A DNA stretch of 64,000 bases from positions 4,650,001 to 4,714,000 of the forward strand of contig JAWHQI010000185.1 of assembly GCA_033032865.1 (NCBI GenBank), in the 5' to 3' direction. The notes beneath the pieces are model-generated. The model was not told where the DNA came from. It ran no database searches and worked only from the letters and a program-made list of their open reading frames with translations. Positions 31,909-43,225 of this stretch are shown here, piece after piece. Both the position numbers and the translations under genes were made by a program. Position 1 is the first letter of the stretch; every line of letters begins with the position of its first letter. The DNA is from Dactylorhiza incarnata (taxonomy: Eukaryota > Streptophyta > Magnoliopsida > Asparagales > Orchidaceae).

Positions 31909-33867
31909 ATGGATTTCTTAGATACCCTCCAAGTCCGCGTGGACAAGGGAGGATAGCGGAAGAAGGAAGATGACCGGAAAAAAGGGGATAGGAAAAAGGT
32001 AGCCGATCTGGGAAGCCCGCAGCGGGTAGCACAAAACCTGCTGTGAAGTCGACAACCTCCAAGATACTCGAGGAGCCCGGAATGGGTAGTTCAAAACCTG
32101 CCGTGGAGTTGACCACCTCCAAGGCGCTGGAAGAGCCCGAAGCGGGCAGTTCAAAACTCGTTCCGACTGATCCGCCTGCACCTTCTGACAAGGTGAGTCA
32201 AGATACCGGCTTGCCGAAGACAGGGGATCCTGCCCCCTCTGATAAGGCAGGCTCAAATAACGCCGCACTGAAGACCGGCGAGGCCGCTTCCTTTGGCTTT
32301 GAGATCTCCCCTTCTAGGAATCCCCTCCTAATGATGAATGAGGGGGAAGAAGGGGTGGTCAACTCTCCGAAACCGGTCGAGCTGTCCATTCCTTTGGTAG
32401 TGATTGATGTTAACTCGAGCCCTTCTCAACAGGCCAACCAGGAGTTGGGCAAGAAGAAAAGTAAGAGGGCCGAGATGGTGGTGGAGAGAATAGCCCGGAA
32501 GGTGAAGAAATTGAGGGCCAAAAATAAAGAAGCCTTCAAGAAACTAGCAGCGTCCTACCTCCAAAGCGACCCACGCGTGAAGGAGGAGGTTGAAGAGCCA
32601 GTCACCACTACTGCCAAGCCAGACGATTTTCCTCTGGACTCCGCGAATAGTATGACACTCAGCGATATCTTCAATGGCATGGATGACCTCCAGAAGAGGG
32701 ACAAACTCCTTGACAGCCCTACGACTTCAAGCTGAGCTGACCCTCCTGGAGAGGATGCGGGCAAACCAGAAGAGTCCACACCAAAAGAAGATGACCCGGC
32801 AATGACCGGGTTGCATTTGATGAAGGTGAAGGTAGAGGAGAGGAGGCGGGCTCTGGATAAGCCGCAGCTACCGGACCCTTTCGCATAAGGTAAGCGTGAT
32901 GCGGGTCATAACCCTGTCCACTTTTTCATTCCGAGGCCTCAAAAAAGGCAAAATGATTTGCTATTGAACCCGCTGCTGAGCGTTTTCCCGTCCATGATTC
33001 AAACCTCTGCCATTACACAAAGGAATAATGAGAGATTTTTGCGAGAACAACGCCGGAGAATGGACCCGGAAGAGTCGAAGCTGCCTGTGTACTCAGGCAT
33101 TAATCTTGTAATTTTTACTTTATGCTATTCACTTTCGGATGTGCTAACCGCATTTTTACTTGTAGACAAATCGGAAGAGACAATGAAGCCGAGCGACCTC
33201 TCTTCTAGACTGCCTCCGCTGCCTTCTCAGATGCTAGTCCTTGCGCATAACTTAAATTCTGGGCAGGAGGAGTTGGATAACCTCCAGAGGCTTCTTGGCA
33301 ACTTGAAGGAGAAGATGAAGGAGGTTGATGGCCGGGAGGAGGCCGCTCGGATTGCTGTGGAGGTCGAGAAGAAGACATGGTTAGAGAGAGAGAGAGAATG
33401 ATGGAAACTCAATTGATAGCCGCTCTGACTGCCCTGGAGGACGGAAGAAGGCGCGGCTAGAGCAGAACGCCACTCTGACCGCGCAGCTTGAGAGAGAGAA
33501 GAAAACGGTCTCGAAGCTTGACAGCGATTGCTGATACTATTAAGAAAAATATTTACGCTTGACTAGGGAAGTCGGCGGAAGCCGGCGACCCGTGAATGAT
33601 GAGAGGATGCAAATGTCGAGTCGTCCGACTGTTGGGGCAACCTCAAATCCCCCCCCAGTCAGGATGACCGATCCTATGATTGACGAGGCCGCTGGGATCC
33701 CTCCTCTCATGATTTCTGCTACGCAGGTAGAGAGGTATGCCGCGCGGCTTCACTGCACAATCAATCATCTCCATTATCATTCGAGTCAGATATATAGCCT
33801 TCTTACCAAAACTAGAAACCAAGTCGCGCGACTTCATCGTGACAATTCTTCTCTGGAGCATCGCTAG
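31909..33867 (+). pseudogene. Transposon-related coiled-coil gene, degraded
   Basis: Coding character runs through several frames. A possible start is MDFLDTLQVRVDKG at 31909. Then comes a Pro/Ser/Lys-rich part with two copies of an (S)K-L-EEP-GSSK repeat at about 32043-32165, a basic helical stretch (KKSKRAEMVVERIARKVKKL) and an acidic part. FIPRPQKRQNDLLLNPLLS follows near 32925, then two coiled-coil segments (LDNLQRLLGNLKEKMKEV; RDNSSLEHR at the end). The C-terminal VERYAARLHCTINHLHYHS is distinctive. Frame breaks near 31951, 32735, 32888 and 33412 make it a pseudogene unless introns remove some of them. The family is not firmly recognised; it resembles accessory ORFs of plant gypsy-derived elements. 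It and the next gene share composition and orientation. Confidence 0.5.
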
Positions 33868-34256
33868 CCGTGAGCGTCCTTGAAAACAATATTTGTAATA
33901 TTATTTGTTTAGTTCTTCAGACAATCTAGTTGTTGGACATTTATTTGACAATAATCTGTCTATGGCTTCCTTTTTATATTCTTATAACTCGTGCAGATTG
34001 TTATTGAATAATTGCAGTCTGTGCCTTTGAATTACTAGAATATATCCGAACTGTTTTGCAGGTCACGCGACCTGCAATGCATGCTTGAGTTTTTTCTGTT
34101 GAACTCAATTAATATGATGATGATGCAGGTTGCTATCCGCTCGGCTTGTGTGTATAGTTTGTAGTATTCCTCTGTGAAACTAATCATGTAGGTTGTTAAC
34201 TGTGTGGTTAGATCTCATATCCGCGACACGGTTTAACTATTTGTGGATCATTGGCT
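33868..34256. other. Intergenic region between the two transposon-related genes
   Basis: About 390 A/T-rich bases without an ORF. It contains an inverted repeat GCAGGTCACGCGACCTGC at about 34058-34075 and ends at a TATA box. It may hold the terminator of the first gene and the promoter of the second. Confidence 0.5.
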
Positions 34257-34263
34257 CTATAAG
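34257..34263 (+). promoter_or_regulatory. Candidate TATA box of the second transposon-related gene
   Basis: CTATAAG lies 44 bases before the ATG at 34301, which would place the transcription start only a few bases ahead of the start codon. Confidence 0.45.
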
Positions 34264-34300
34264 TAGTAGCCATCCCGGAGGTTCATTCATTAATTTCAAA

Positions 34301-36162
34301 ATGGCGTGGGCTAAGAGCAAATCGAACCGGTCTGAGATGGTCCAAGCTATCTGAACTGATGCGGCCTCCGCCTTTCATTCCGCTGATCACAAGGAGTGTC
34401 GTTTAACTCAAGCCGAGTTAGACGACGTTATCAAAGAGCATATGGTTGGAAGCCATCTACTCGCGCGGCTTCCCTTGCGCGACGAGCGGATTAATTCTTC
34501 TTCTCCAACTCAAATCGCAATCCCCATCGACCACTTCAAAAACGGCTTCAAGTTTCCTCCGCCCTTGAAGTTATTTCCATCTTCGATCATTACGGGGTTG
34601 TGCCCGAACAACTCCCGCCGAACTCTATCGCCTCCATCTATACTTGCGGTCTGAGCAGGTCAGGTTTGCGATTGACCTGTTCAGGAAATTCTTTTCCGTG
34701 CGGTCTATTCCAGACGCCGGAACTTCAATCTTTAGAGGGAACCTTTACTTTGGGTGCCTGGGGATGAAGGTCATCAACCTTGTGAACAAGGTGACGAGCT
34801 GGTCAGCGCTATATGTAATGTTCGAAGGCCATCTCGGGTTGTTGCAGGTCAACCCGCAGGTGCAGAGTGAAGCGGCCTTCCGGACAATTAATATCGGAGA
34901 GACCGAGTTGAAGATCTTCCAATATCTGGAGAACGAGCGGCTTGATGTGAACCACTACATCCCGCTGTTCGCAGAGTTGGAGGATGTCCGACCTGAAGAT
35001 AGTAAGTTTCTCCTAACTCGCTGCTTTATAGCGGCGCAGACTGCCTTGTTAAACTTTTTGTTTTGCTTTGCATCCACCACCGTCGTTCCACAGAATAAAC
35101 CAGTCAGCCCGGACGGCCCGGTTCTGACTCAGAGAGAGAAGCGGCAGAGGACGAGCAAGCCACAATCATCTGAGGAAGAAGGCCTGACTTCCTTACACGA
35201 TTTCGAGTTCCTTCGCTCCTGCAGTAATCCGCGAGATCTGCGGGGCAAACTGACAATCCTCTGGCACCAGGATGGGAATTGTGTGCAAGTGTCTACCGCG
35301 CTCCCATACTGGGGGAGCGAGAAGGTCAGCCAATATGCACTAGCCGTCGATGCTGCTTTGTATAGTCAGAAAACACTAAAGAGGCTGAAGAAGGTCCCTG
35401 AGGAGGAACTTTCTCGAGTGGCCGTGCAAGCCGGTGCATGGGGCTTTGTGGCTAATCACTTTATAGATCTATCATATAAGCGGCTAATCTCAGCCCAGAC
35501 GTACTTGGAGAAGAAGTGCGCCGATCAGGCTATGGAGATCGCCCGGTTAAAGGGGATTGTGGCTGTAAGTCATATGATAAATACTTGTGGTTTGTTTTCC
35601 TCTGGCCGGGCGGTCTGACCTTTCTTTCTTTTTACAGAATCAATACGATATGAATAATCCGGCCTTCCAGGACGAGGTCTTTCCCCACGTTGCCAAGGGG
35701 ATCGACGACGTCCTAAACTGCATGAGAGATCGGGACGGCCTGGATACGGGCTTCGAGGACTCCACCTTCTCGGATCTCTATCCTGGCCTGAAGGATAAAT
35801 TCGATGAGATAAGCCGCAGGGACAAAGGAAAGGAGAAGGTCGAATCCAGCAGTTCAGAAGAAAATGGCGACGGCGAAGATGAAACCATCGCAGACACAGA
35901 AGCCGCTGCGGTGGATAGGACGGTTGCAGAGCAGGGAGCAGCTACTGATGATGAGATGAAAGGCAGCTCGGGTTCGGAGTCCAGTGATTCTGGAGAAGGA
36001 ATCGAGCAGTCTAGGCAACGAAAGTCGGTTGGCTCGAATAGCTCGAGTAGTAGTTCATCAGGCTCCTCATCGAGTGGCAAAGGATATTCGCCTGATGTCA
36101 ATATTGATGGCAGCGAGGACTCGAGCTCTCCTGCAACCAAGAAACTCAAGCCAGACGAATAG
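34301..36162 (+). pseudogene. Putative gypsy-type transposon protein gene with intron
   Basis: The ATG at 34301 (MAWAKSKSNRSEMVQAI) is followed by a stop at 34352 and a frameshift near 34566. From there the frame is open to 35564. The N-terminal part (IPIDHFKNGFKFPPP; FRGNLYFGCLGMKVINL; WSALYVMFEGHLG) resembles the plant putative gypsy-type transposon domain (PF04195-like); this is from memory, not a search. A long middle helix (SYKRLISAQTYLEKKCADQAM) follows. A GT-AG intron at 35565-35637 (73 nt; GTAAGT donor, TTTTTACAG acceptor) joins the two frames exactly. Exon 2 encodes NQYDMNNPAFQDEVFPHV and an acidic, Ser-rich tail ending KKLKPDE. The possible intron 35002-35093 does not keep the frame. 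Function unknown. Confidence 0.6.
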
Positions 36163-37439
36163 TCATGGTCGTCATTTTTGTACTGCTTTTTATTTTGCAT
36201 TCGACGGCTTAAGCATGTTTAGCTGGTCGGTTTATATAATCGAATATGTAATTTTTGGGAAATTGAATGAAAGAATTGTTACCTGATCAATGGCTTGTCT
36301 TTGCGACTTTTACTTACTTGCGACATGACTTGTTTTAGGATTAGGCCTAAAAAACTGCAGGTTCTTTCTTGAACTCTCCAGAGAATATACCAAGTTGCTC
36401 AGTTAAAATTTAGTTCGCGTGGTTAGCAATTCGAGCTCTCACTTTGCGATAATTCTAAAAATAATAGCCCGAATACCATAAGATGATGTCCGGACGGCTT
36501 GAGTGTACCATCATTCAGTATAGATGAATCACAACTTGAAAATGTCTGAAATGAAATCTTCACAAGTCCTCAGAAATAATAGGTCGTGCGGCTTGCATTT
36601 ATAGCAGATGACTAATAATCCGCATCCCGCATTTTCAAGATTTCCAGATAAGCGGCCTCCTTAATGTTATGAAAAACATAATGCCTCTGAATTTAACCAG
36701 ACAAATACCACGCCGCGCGGCTACCGCATAACTCGTGCGACTTGTTCACGTAATCCCTGAATACTTAAAAAATGATATAATGGAACATAGATCTGGATTA
36801 CAATAAGAAATGAATGACTATTGAGATACACAGAACTCGTGCGACTATTGGAACGTAGATCTCAATATGAGTGATCATTAATTCGAATTCCTCTTTATTA
36901 AGTTGTCAAAGGAGAATCCTTCACAAGCTCAGATGATATAAGTCGTGTGGCCAACATACAATCTGGGCGGTCAGTGATTTGATATTGAGTAAGATTCATC
37001 CTTGCAAGAATAACTCATGATCACTTCCCTATAAACGGCTCGATTTTAGCTGAGCGAATAAGATAAATATCCATAAGGCGGATAGAATCACAGGCCGAAT
37101 AAAGAAGCCGATCGGTCATTATTATACTTAATACCCTGGAGTCATTGCCTCATGGCATTTTATGATAACCCATTCTTCTAGCTTTCACAGCTAGATTAAT
37201 TCTAACTGATCTGTTAGAATATTAAGTTGTTGTTTGTTCGAGCCGATCGGTTTAAGGATTTAAACTGCCTGGTCTTAAAAACCCATATTATGATGATGTT
37301 CCTGCTTATCCCAAGCCGGTCAGTTTAATAGGTCAAACTGCCCGGTCTATTGGATACCTGTTAAATCTTGTTTTCTCCCAAATGGTCTTAAAGGACCATA
37401 AGAGACGGGATAACTTCCTGTAAAAAAGTAAAAAATGGC
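36163..37439. other. Non-coding region downstream of the transposon-related genes
   Basis: No ORF of note. It is scattered with short motifs such as GCGCGGCT, CTCGTGCGACT and GCCGGTC, like those in the genes upstream, which suggests it belongs to the same element. Confidence 0.5.
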
Positions 37440-37860
37440 TACAGGCTCAAATGACCAAGTGGGCAGGTGGGCCTAGGCGGCGAACATTGCTTTCCTCAAT
37501 TGGTCATAAGAGCTGTAGAGATAATTCTCTGTAAAAAATGAAAAAGTAAGTAGAGACTCAGATGACCAAGTGGGCAGGTTGGCCTAGGCGGCGAACATTG
37601 CTTTCCTCAAGTGGTCATAAGAGCAATAAATGACTCAACCGCTCTCTTTCCTAGGGTTACAAGCCGAGTTGATTAATTGGGCAGGTGGGCTTAGGCAGCG
37701 AACATTGGTTGCCTCAGAGAGATCAACTCAGTTGTGGGTCCCATTTAGGCATCGCTTGAGAGTACCTAGGAGTATTCGATGATCACAGACTAAGATGATC
37801 AGTTGGGCAGGTGGGCCTAGGCGGCGAACATTGCTTTCCTCAGAAAGATCATCAAAATTG
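37440..37860. repeat. Tandem repeats with GGGCAGGTGGGCCTAGGC core
   Basis: Four units at about 37445, 37562, 37678 and 37800 share GGGCAGGTGGGCCTAGGCGG, then CGAACATTGCTTTCCTCA, each beside a different flanking stretch with TGACCAAG or a variant. Spacing is about 105-120 bp. Such arrays are common in non-coding parts of plant gypsy elements. Confidence 0.75.
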
Positions 37861-38277
37861 TAACTTTCCCTTTCGGGGCACGGTAGAGCTAACAATCACC
37901 TAGACCTCCCTTAATGCAGGGGTGTGCTAGATATCGTCCGGGATCCAAAATTCTGGAGAACACCACACGGGAATTGGCAAGCTACCACTACACGTGTGCG
38001 AAAACTCCCCGATACACGTGATCCTCGCAATTTTATGCTAATGACTACAATTCAAGAGGGTTCAAGCAGAACTTGGCGATGTCTCCGTGGTTCGGTGAGT
38101 GATATAAAAAATATAAAAAATCACCAAACAAGGAGAAGTGTCAGTATAGGGCTTCTTATTGAATATCTGTGGGAATTTTGCCCACATGATTCCTGATTTG
38201 AAGAAGTCAGCAAGTCAAGAAAACTTCATGTTGTATTTGATTACTTCTCTAGCTCAAAATCTCAGGAAGATTAAGCG

Positions 38278-38487
38278 AGTTCATCGAACGCAGAATGTAG
38301 TTCGTCGAACGCAGAATGAAGTTCGTCGAATGAAGATACAGGACAGAAGCAAACGCCGAGACATGGCAAGTTCGTCGAACGAAGAATGAAGATCGTCGAA
38401 CGCAGAGACGGGATAGAAGAATGAAGTTTGTCGAACGTAGAATGTTGTTCATCAAACGCAGAATGAAGATCGTCGAACGCAGAGAAG
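38278..38487. repeat. Short tandem repeats with TTCGTCGAACG core
   Basis: Eight or more units of about 21 bp, G(T/A)TCGTCGAACGCAGAATGAA and variants, with two longer spacers. The core TTCGTCGAA is a palindrome around one base. The array lies upstream of the TATA box of H, as in the LTR arrays of the other families. Confidence 0.8.
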
Positions 38488-38998
38488 ACATGAAGATATC
38501 CAAGGAAGGAATGTCATCGATAAGATGAAGTATCATCGACATTATCGAAGTAGCCTTGTCGTCGAGAAGACTGAAGAAGGACAGCTGAAGATAAGCATAG
38601 TCTGTCGACATGATATCGCTCATGTCGTCGAAAGAACAAAGTAATTACGACGACAAACTACAAGGAAGAAGATCACGACGACACAGTCAGAGATAGCATA
38701 TCGTTGTATATGTAGGAATGCCAGAAGATCTCGTATCCTCGAGATATCAACATCAGAGGCAGAAGCTAGAAGACTTGAAGATCTACCAAGGTCTAAGACA
38801 TCGATAAAGTCTTATCGTCGAGATATTATCCATGTCGTCATAACAGTGGAAATATCTTCGAGACAGATTCAAATGTTGCGGACGCGCTGTCAGCATTTAA
38901 TGCCGCCGCCTGATTGTCCAATCAGCGCGTGCTCTTAAGGAATGGGGCATCTGACACTTAAGGAACTTTTTCAGAAGACCGTTGGGAGCCTCACAGTC

Positions 38999-39006
38999 TT
39001 ATAAAA
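38999..39006 (+). promoter_or_regulatory. TATA box of the H LTR
   Basis: TTATAAAA with a CCAAT-type box about 80 bases upstream. The AGAACTTACACATACATCAA stretch that follows is repeated near 39941, just before the gag start. Confidence 0.6.
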
Positions 39007-39307
39007 GAGATAAGAGGTTGCCCTAAAGCGTTGATCCATTAGAAAGAACTTACACATACATCAAATAGAACAGTAAAAAGTGGAGTAAAGAAAGAAAGAG
39101 AAAAGCAAGAATCAGTCATTTGATCGACTGACAAGAAGCCGCTCCTCATCAGGCTAAGAGTAGAGATTGGAGAAGAACTGTGTTGTCCAGATCTAAATCA
39201 GAAACATCTTCTTCAACTTCAAGAAGACGATATCCATCAGGCTAAGTTGCCGATCTTCATCAGGTAGAAGAAACAGTGTTCATTACTGTAAACCTTCATT
39301 GTTGTAA

Positions 39308-39660
39308 GGCTTGAGGGCCTATTAGTCTAGCTTGAGGGCTGGAGAGCTGTGAGGCTTGAGGGCCTGGGCAGTGGACTTATGGGTCCGATTTTGTCTAGCT
39401 TGAGGTCTGGAGAGCTGTGAGGCTTGAGGGCTAGGGCAGTGGACTTGCGGGTCCGAATTTGTCGAGCTTGAGGGCTTGGGTGCAGTAGGGGCTTGCAGGC
39501 CTAGGCTGTAGGCACAGGACTTGCGGGTCTGTGTTGTGTAGGGCTTGAGGGCCTGAGTGTTGAGCTTGCGGGCTCGGGTGCAGTAGGGGCTTGCGTTCTT
39601 AGGCTGTAGGACTTGCGGGTCCGTGTTGTAAGGCTTGCGGGCCTGGAGAATTGGCGGAGT
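39308..39660. repeat. Imperfect tandem repeats of GCTTG(A/C)GGGCCT type
   Basis: Units such as GAGGCTTGAGGGCCTGGGCA, GTGGACTTGCGGGTCCG and GTGCAGTAGGGGCTTGC recur. The open frame on the complement (39322-39804) is a consequence of the repeats and is not called as a gene. The region lies in the transcribed part of the H LTR. Confidence 0.75.
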
Positions 39661-39980
39661 TTGCCGAGCCTTGCACACTGCTAGGTAGGCACAGAGGGAC
39701 AAAGGACTACTCAAGACACCCGATCTTGAGGAACCTCTACAGATCTTATGTCGTCTGGTGTGATTTTTGTGTGCAATACTTGTGTGCTTTATTTGAGTAA
39801 TCATAAATCGCGCTAATATTTAGAAAAGAAGCAAGATCCCCTAACACCTCCCCCCCCCCCCCCCCCCCTCTCTAGGTGAACGTTCCATTTACAGCAAATT
39901 GAACTTACGCATACAAGGAAGAAGTTCTGACACTTAAAGAACTTACGCATACAACAAATAGAACAGTAAAAACGAGAGCC

Positions 39981-41132
39981 ATGAAACTCCCAATCTGCAC
40001 AAAGGAGAACTTTCCCATCTGGAAGGAAAGTGTAAGGCTTTTCATGGAGGTGGCTGATCCAAGAATTTACTTGACAATCCAACAGGGTCCCTATATCCCT
40101 ACAACTCCCTCCACCATTGATCCAACAAGGAAGGTGATAAAGAAATATGAGGACATGACCAAGGACGAGCTAGACTTGGCAGGTCTAGATAAGAGGGCCC
40201 AAAATGTCATTGTGAGTGCCATAGATGACTCTACCCTCCAGAATCTGATTCACTACAAAACAGCCAAGGAGATGTGGGACTCCTTGATCGTGTACATGGA
40301 GGGTACTGAATAGGTAAGGGATGATAGGAAATCCCTTCTCAACCAGGACTATGAGGCCTTCATGCAAGGCAAGAATGAAACAATCTCTAACTGTTATGAG
40401 AGATTCTTTAAGATAGTGAATGGACTAAGAAACTATGAAAGAGAGTTCACCAACTCTGATCTTAATGACAAGTTTCTTAGATCCCTCTAAAAGGAATGGG
40501 ACATCAAGATCTGTGTCATCAGAGAGATGGGTTACCTGGGCATCATGGAGCCCAAGAACCTGTATGGGAAGTTGCTGTCTCATGAACTTCAGCTCAACAC
40601 TAGGAAGGCTGAAGAAGAAAGCTCAGAGGGGAGCTCAAGAGATAGATCTGTGGCTCTAAAAGCCGAGAGCACGAGAAGATCCAAGGGCCGATCCATGAAG
40701 AAAGAAGAAGCTCAAGGAGCAAGAGGAAATCTAAAAAAGGATTCGTGGCCAAGAAGGTTAGAACACTGAGTGACTCTGACTCAAGTTCCTCTGGTACTGA
40801 GGAAGATGCACTCATTGGCTCGATGGCCATTGGTGAAGACAACCAGGATGACATCTCTCCTGGGAAGGTAACTAACAAAACTTCTATATCTGTCTCTAAT
40901 TCTGAATCAGCAGCAGATTCTTTACATGATGATGAGGGCGTGTTTCTGCCAACAACACAGCCCCAAGATCCCAATATGAGATTGATTCTGAACTGATAAG
41001 GCAATATAAAGCCTTGTGGAAAGCCTTCAAAAGCTGTAAGAAACTCGTCAAAGTCCAGACCAAGGAGATAGATTCCTTGAAGCCTGTTCAATCTAAGCTC
41101 CAAGAGACAGCTGAGAAGCTGGCTACTATGAG
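39981..41132 (+). pseudogene. gag: Copia gag of H, part 1
   Basis: It starts MKLPICTKENFPIWKESV and contains the capsid-type region (TIQQGPYIPTTPSTID; LIHYKTAKEMWDSLIVYM; FFKIVNGLRNYEREF). It has TAG at 40311 (probably from CAG), TAA near 40489 and a frameshift near 40740, then an acidic part (LSDSDSSSSGTEEDALIGS). The frame is cut inside the sequence ...KLATMS by the insertion of F at 41133 and resumes at 52847. Confidence 0.88.
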
Positions 41133-42196
41133 TGATACGCAAAACTATGCTTGCAAACGATAACGGCAAGTGTACCGTATCGAATGTAGTATAGGTTATA
41201 AAAACCAAGGTCGTATTAGACTCGGGGCGGTTTAGTACTTTAACTTCAAGAAAATCTCTATTATCTTATCAATTAAAACTTAGAGTTGGGTTGCAAAAAG
41301 AAAATAAAACAATGAAGAAGGAGAAGAATGAGAAATAAGTGAATAAGAAAAAAACTATTTTATTGATAGGAGAAATTACAAACTATGAAAAGGGAAGCTA
41401 CAAACTATTTAATTGAAAATACGAATTGCATAAAGAAAGATGATTGCAAGAACTACTTAAAATATAAAAATAATACAAGAAATGAAAGTTCTAAACCTAA
41501 GAATTCGTCCCCCAAAACTTCCTCCTGAACATCTGCTGGAGCTGGCTTTTTATAGCTGATAATTCTGGGTACACGCCCTCGGTCACACCCGTGACCATGG
41601 GCGTGTAAGGCGTGCGATCATCTCGGAGCGGAAAGGGCGCAGTCTGGAATTAATGCAGGCGATTCGGGCGCGTCACGCCCTAGGTCACGCCCGTGACCTA
41701 GGGCGTGTAACCTTCAAAACGTGCTGCTGGCGGGAATCTTCGGCGGGAAGAAGCGGGGAGTGGCGCGGGATGAGTCACTCCCGTGACATTGAGTCACGCC
41801 CCTGGTCACGCCCGTGACCTGGGGCGTGTAAATTTAATTGACGTGGCAGGCTGATTTTGGATGCTTGCGGCGAGTCGCGGCCGTGACATTGGGTCACGCC
41901 CGTGACCTGGGGCGTGTACTTGGCGAATTCTTCATGGAACGCACCCGTGGTGGCGGAAACAGGTCTAGAACACCGCGCAGGTTACACGCCCATGGTCACG
42001 CCCGTGACCTTGGGCGTGTACTTGAAGTTTTTGTCCAATGCGTCCAAAAAACCTAAAATATACAGAAAAAGCTTAAGTTAGTTTATAAAATTGAAAAGAT
42101 AATAATTTTAATAAGAAAAGCATAAAAACTATATAATTTCATATTTAAAAATATATTAAACTTATATTAAAAGATGAGTACAAAAAGTACTCATCA
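41133..42196 (-). repeat. 3' LTR of F
   Basis: TGATACGCAAAAC to TACTCATCA. Minus-strand TATA box at about 41546-41556 (CTTTTTATAG on plus). The TCACGCCCGTGA palindrome array is at 41572-42035. The polypurine tract follows at 42197-42212. Confidence 0.92.
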
Positions 42197-43220
42197 AACA
42201 CCCCCATACTTACTCGTTTGCTAGTCCCGAGCAAACAACTTTTCATAGGAATAGAAAAATTTAAATACTAGAAAAGAATTTTGAACTCAAGGAATAAAAA
42301 CGCGAAGTCTTACGCCTACGTGTAGAGATCCTAGTTGAAAGATCTATTCAGCATAATGATTAGCTTATAATTTTCAATAATACGAATTAACAAACTGCTT
42401 TTACTTTTAAATTGAAAGTTCGGCAAATTCTAGAATGCTATTCAGGGAGAGGGTAGCGTGTTTTCTAAGATCAATATTACCCAAAATTGAGTTTCGGGAT
42501 AGCCTCCAAAGAAATCCATCAATGACGATGGCCATAGGCTTGCCCGGTCGCACTCTATCCACTACAGAAGTATAATGTTATAGCTTTAAGATCAAAAGGG
42601 CTTTCATTAGGAGTGAAACTTGGCTTAGGTATATGATTTGGATTTGGAAATCAAAAAGATAGAATATGACGGCTAAGAATCACACTAAACCAAGTTGAGA
42701 GTTACCCAAAATTATCCAAAATTTAAACCTCGCATAAAAGTTGTTATGAAGCAAAACTCTCATATTTTTCAAAAATGAGGCCATGAATACTTTTTTATAT
42801 ATATATTTTTTTTTCACAGTTGGCCAATAATTTTTCATATATACTTTTTATATCCCCTTGTTTTTTCATAATAGCTCCGAATAAGAAGTTGTAATTTCCT
42901 TATTTTCACAATTGAACCCATTGCAGAATTTTAATAAATCTCAATTATTTAGTGTGATCATGGGCTGGATGTTTTGGCTTTGGTGAAAATGAAAGGTGGA
43001 GGTAGCAAAGGAAATAAGGTAAGGCCCAAAGTGTTTAAGCAATGAAAAATTTAAAAAGGTGGGCAAACAGGCACAAACGATCAAAAGGTGGCCTAAATCA
43101 CTTCTAAAAACTATGACAAACCTATGTAAATGCTTCGAGAATTGCTAGAGGCAAGTTCTAGACATCGAGAAAGGACACCCTTCCGTTCAAAATGTCTAAT
43201 ATTTCTCTAGTAAGCTTCTA
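42197..43220 (-). other. Non-coding 3' part of F, left of C
   Basis: Polypurine tract (plus-strand AACACCCCCATACTTA) then about 1 kb of A/T-rich DNA without an ORF. The stretch near 42507-42560 (CATCAATGACGATGGCCATAGGC) resembles 6610-6640 in B, so F and B share part of this non-coding region. Confidence 0.7.
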
Positions 43221-43225
43221 CATAC

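Larger units (their letters stand above)
37921..39893 (+). repeat. Probable 5' LTR region of H (left end uncertain)
   Basis: It lies just before the gag of H and has promoter-like order: a CCAATCAGCG box at about 38917, a TATA box at 38999, then transcribed repeats and a C-rich U5 end (TAACACC followed by 19 C and TCTCTAGGTG). The right end is near ACA at 39893. The expected PBS is not recognisable. The left end could be near GGTGTGCTAG at 37921 but is not proven because the other LTR is outside the window. Confidence 0.5.

Noticed and set aside
38278..38487. CRISPR-like regular repeats (also 37440-37860 and 30704-30885)
   Set aside because: The units are degenerate tandem repeats without unique spacers, in a plant retroelement context with no cas genes.
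39322..39804. 160-codon minus-strand ORF
   Set aside because: It is an open frame produced by G-rich tandem repeats within the H LTR; no domain or start context supports it.
39850..39868. Runs of 14-19 C (also 13726-13739 and 25793-25806) as a biological signal
   Set aside because: Two of the three sit at copia U5 ends rich in C, and run length may reflect slippage or sequencing error.
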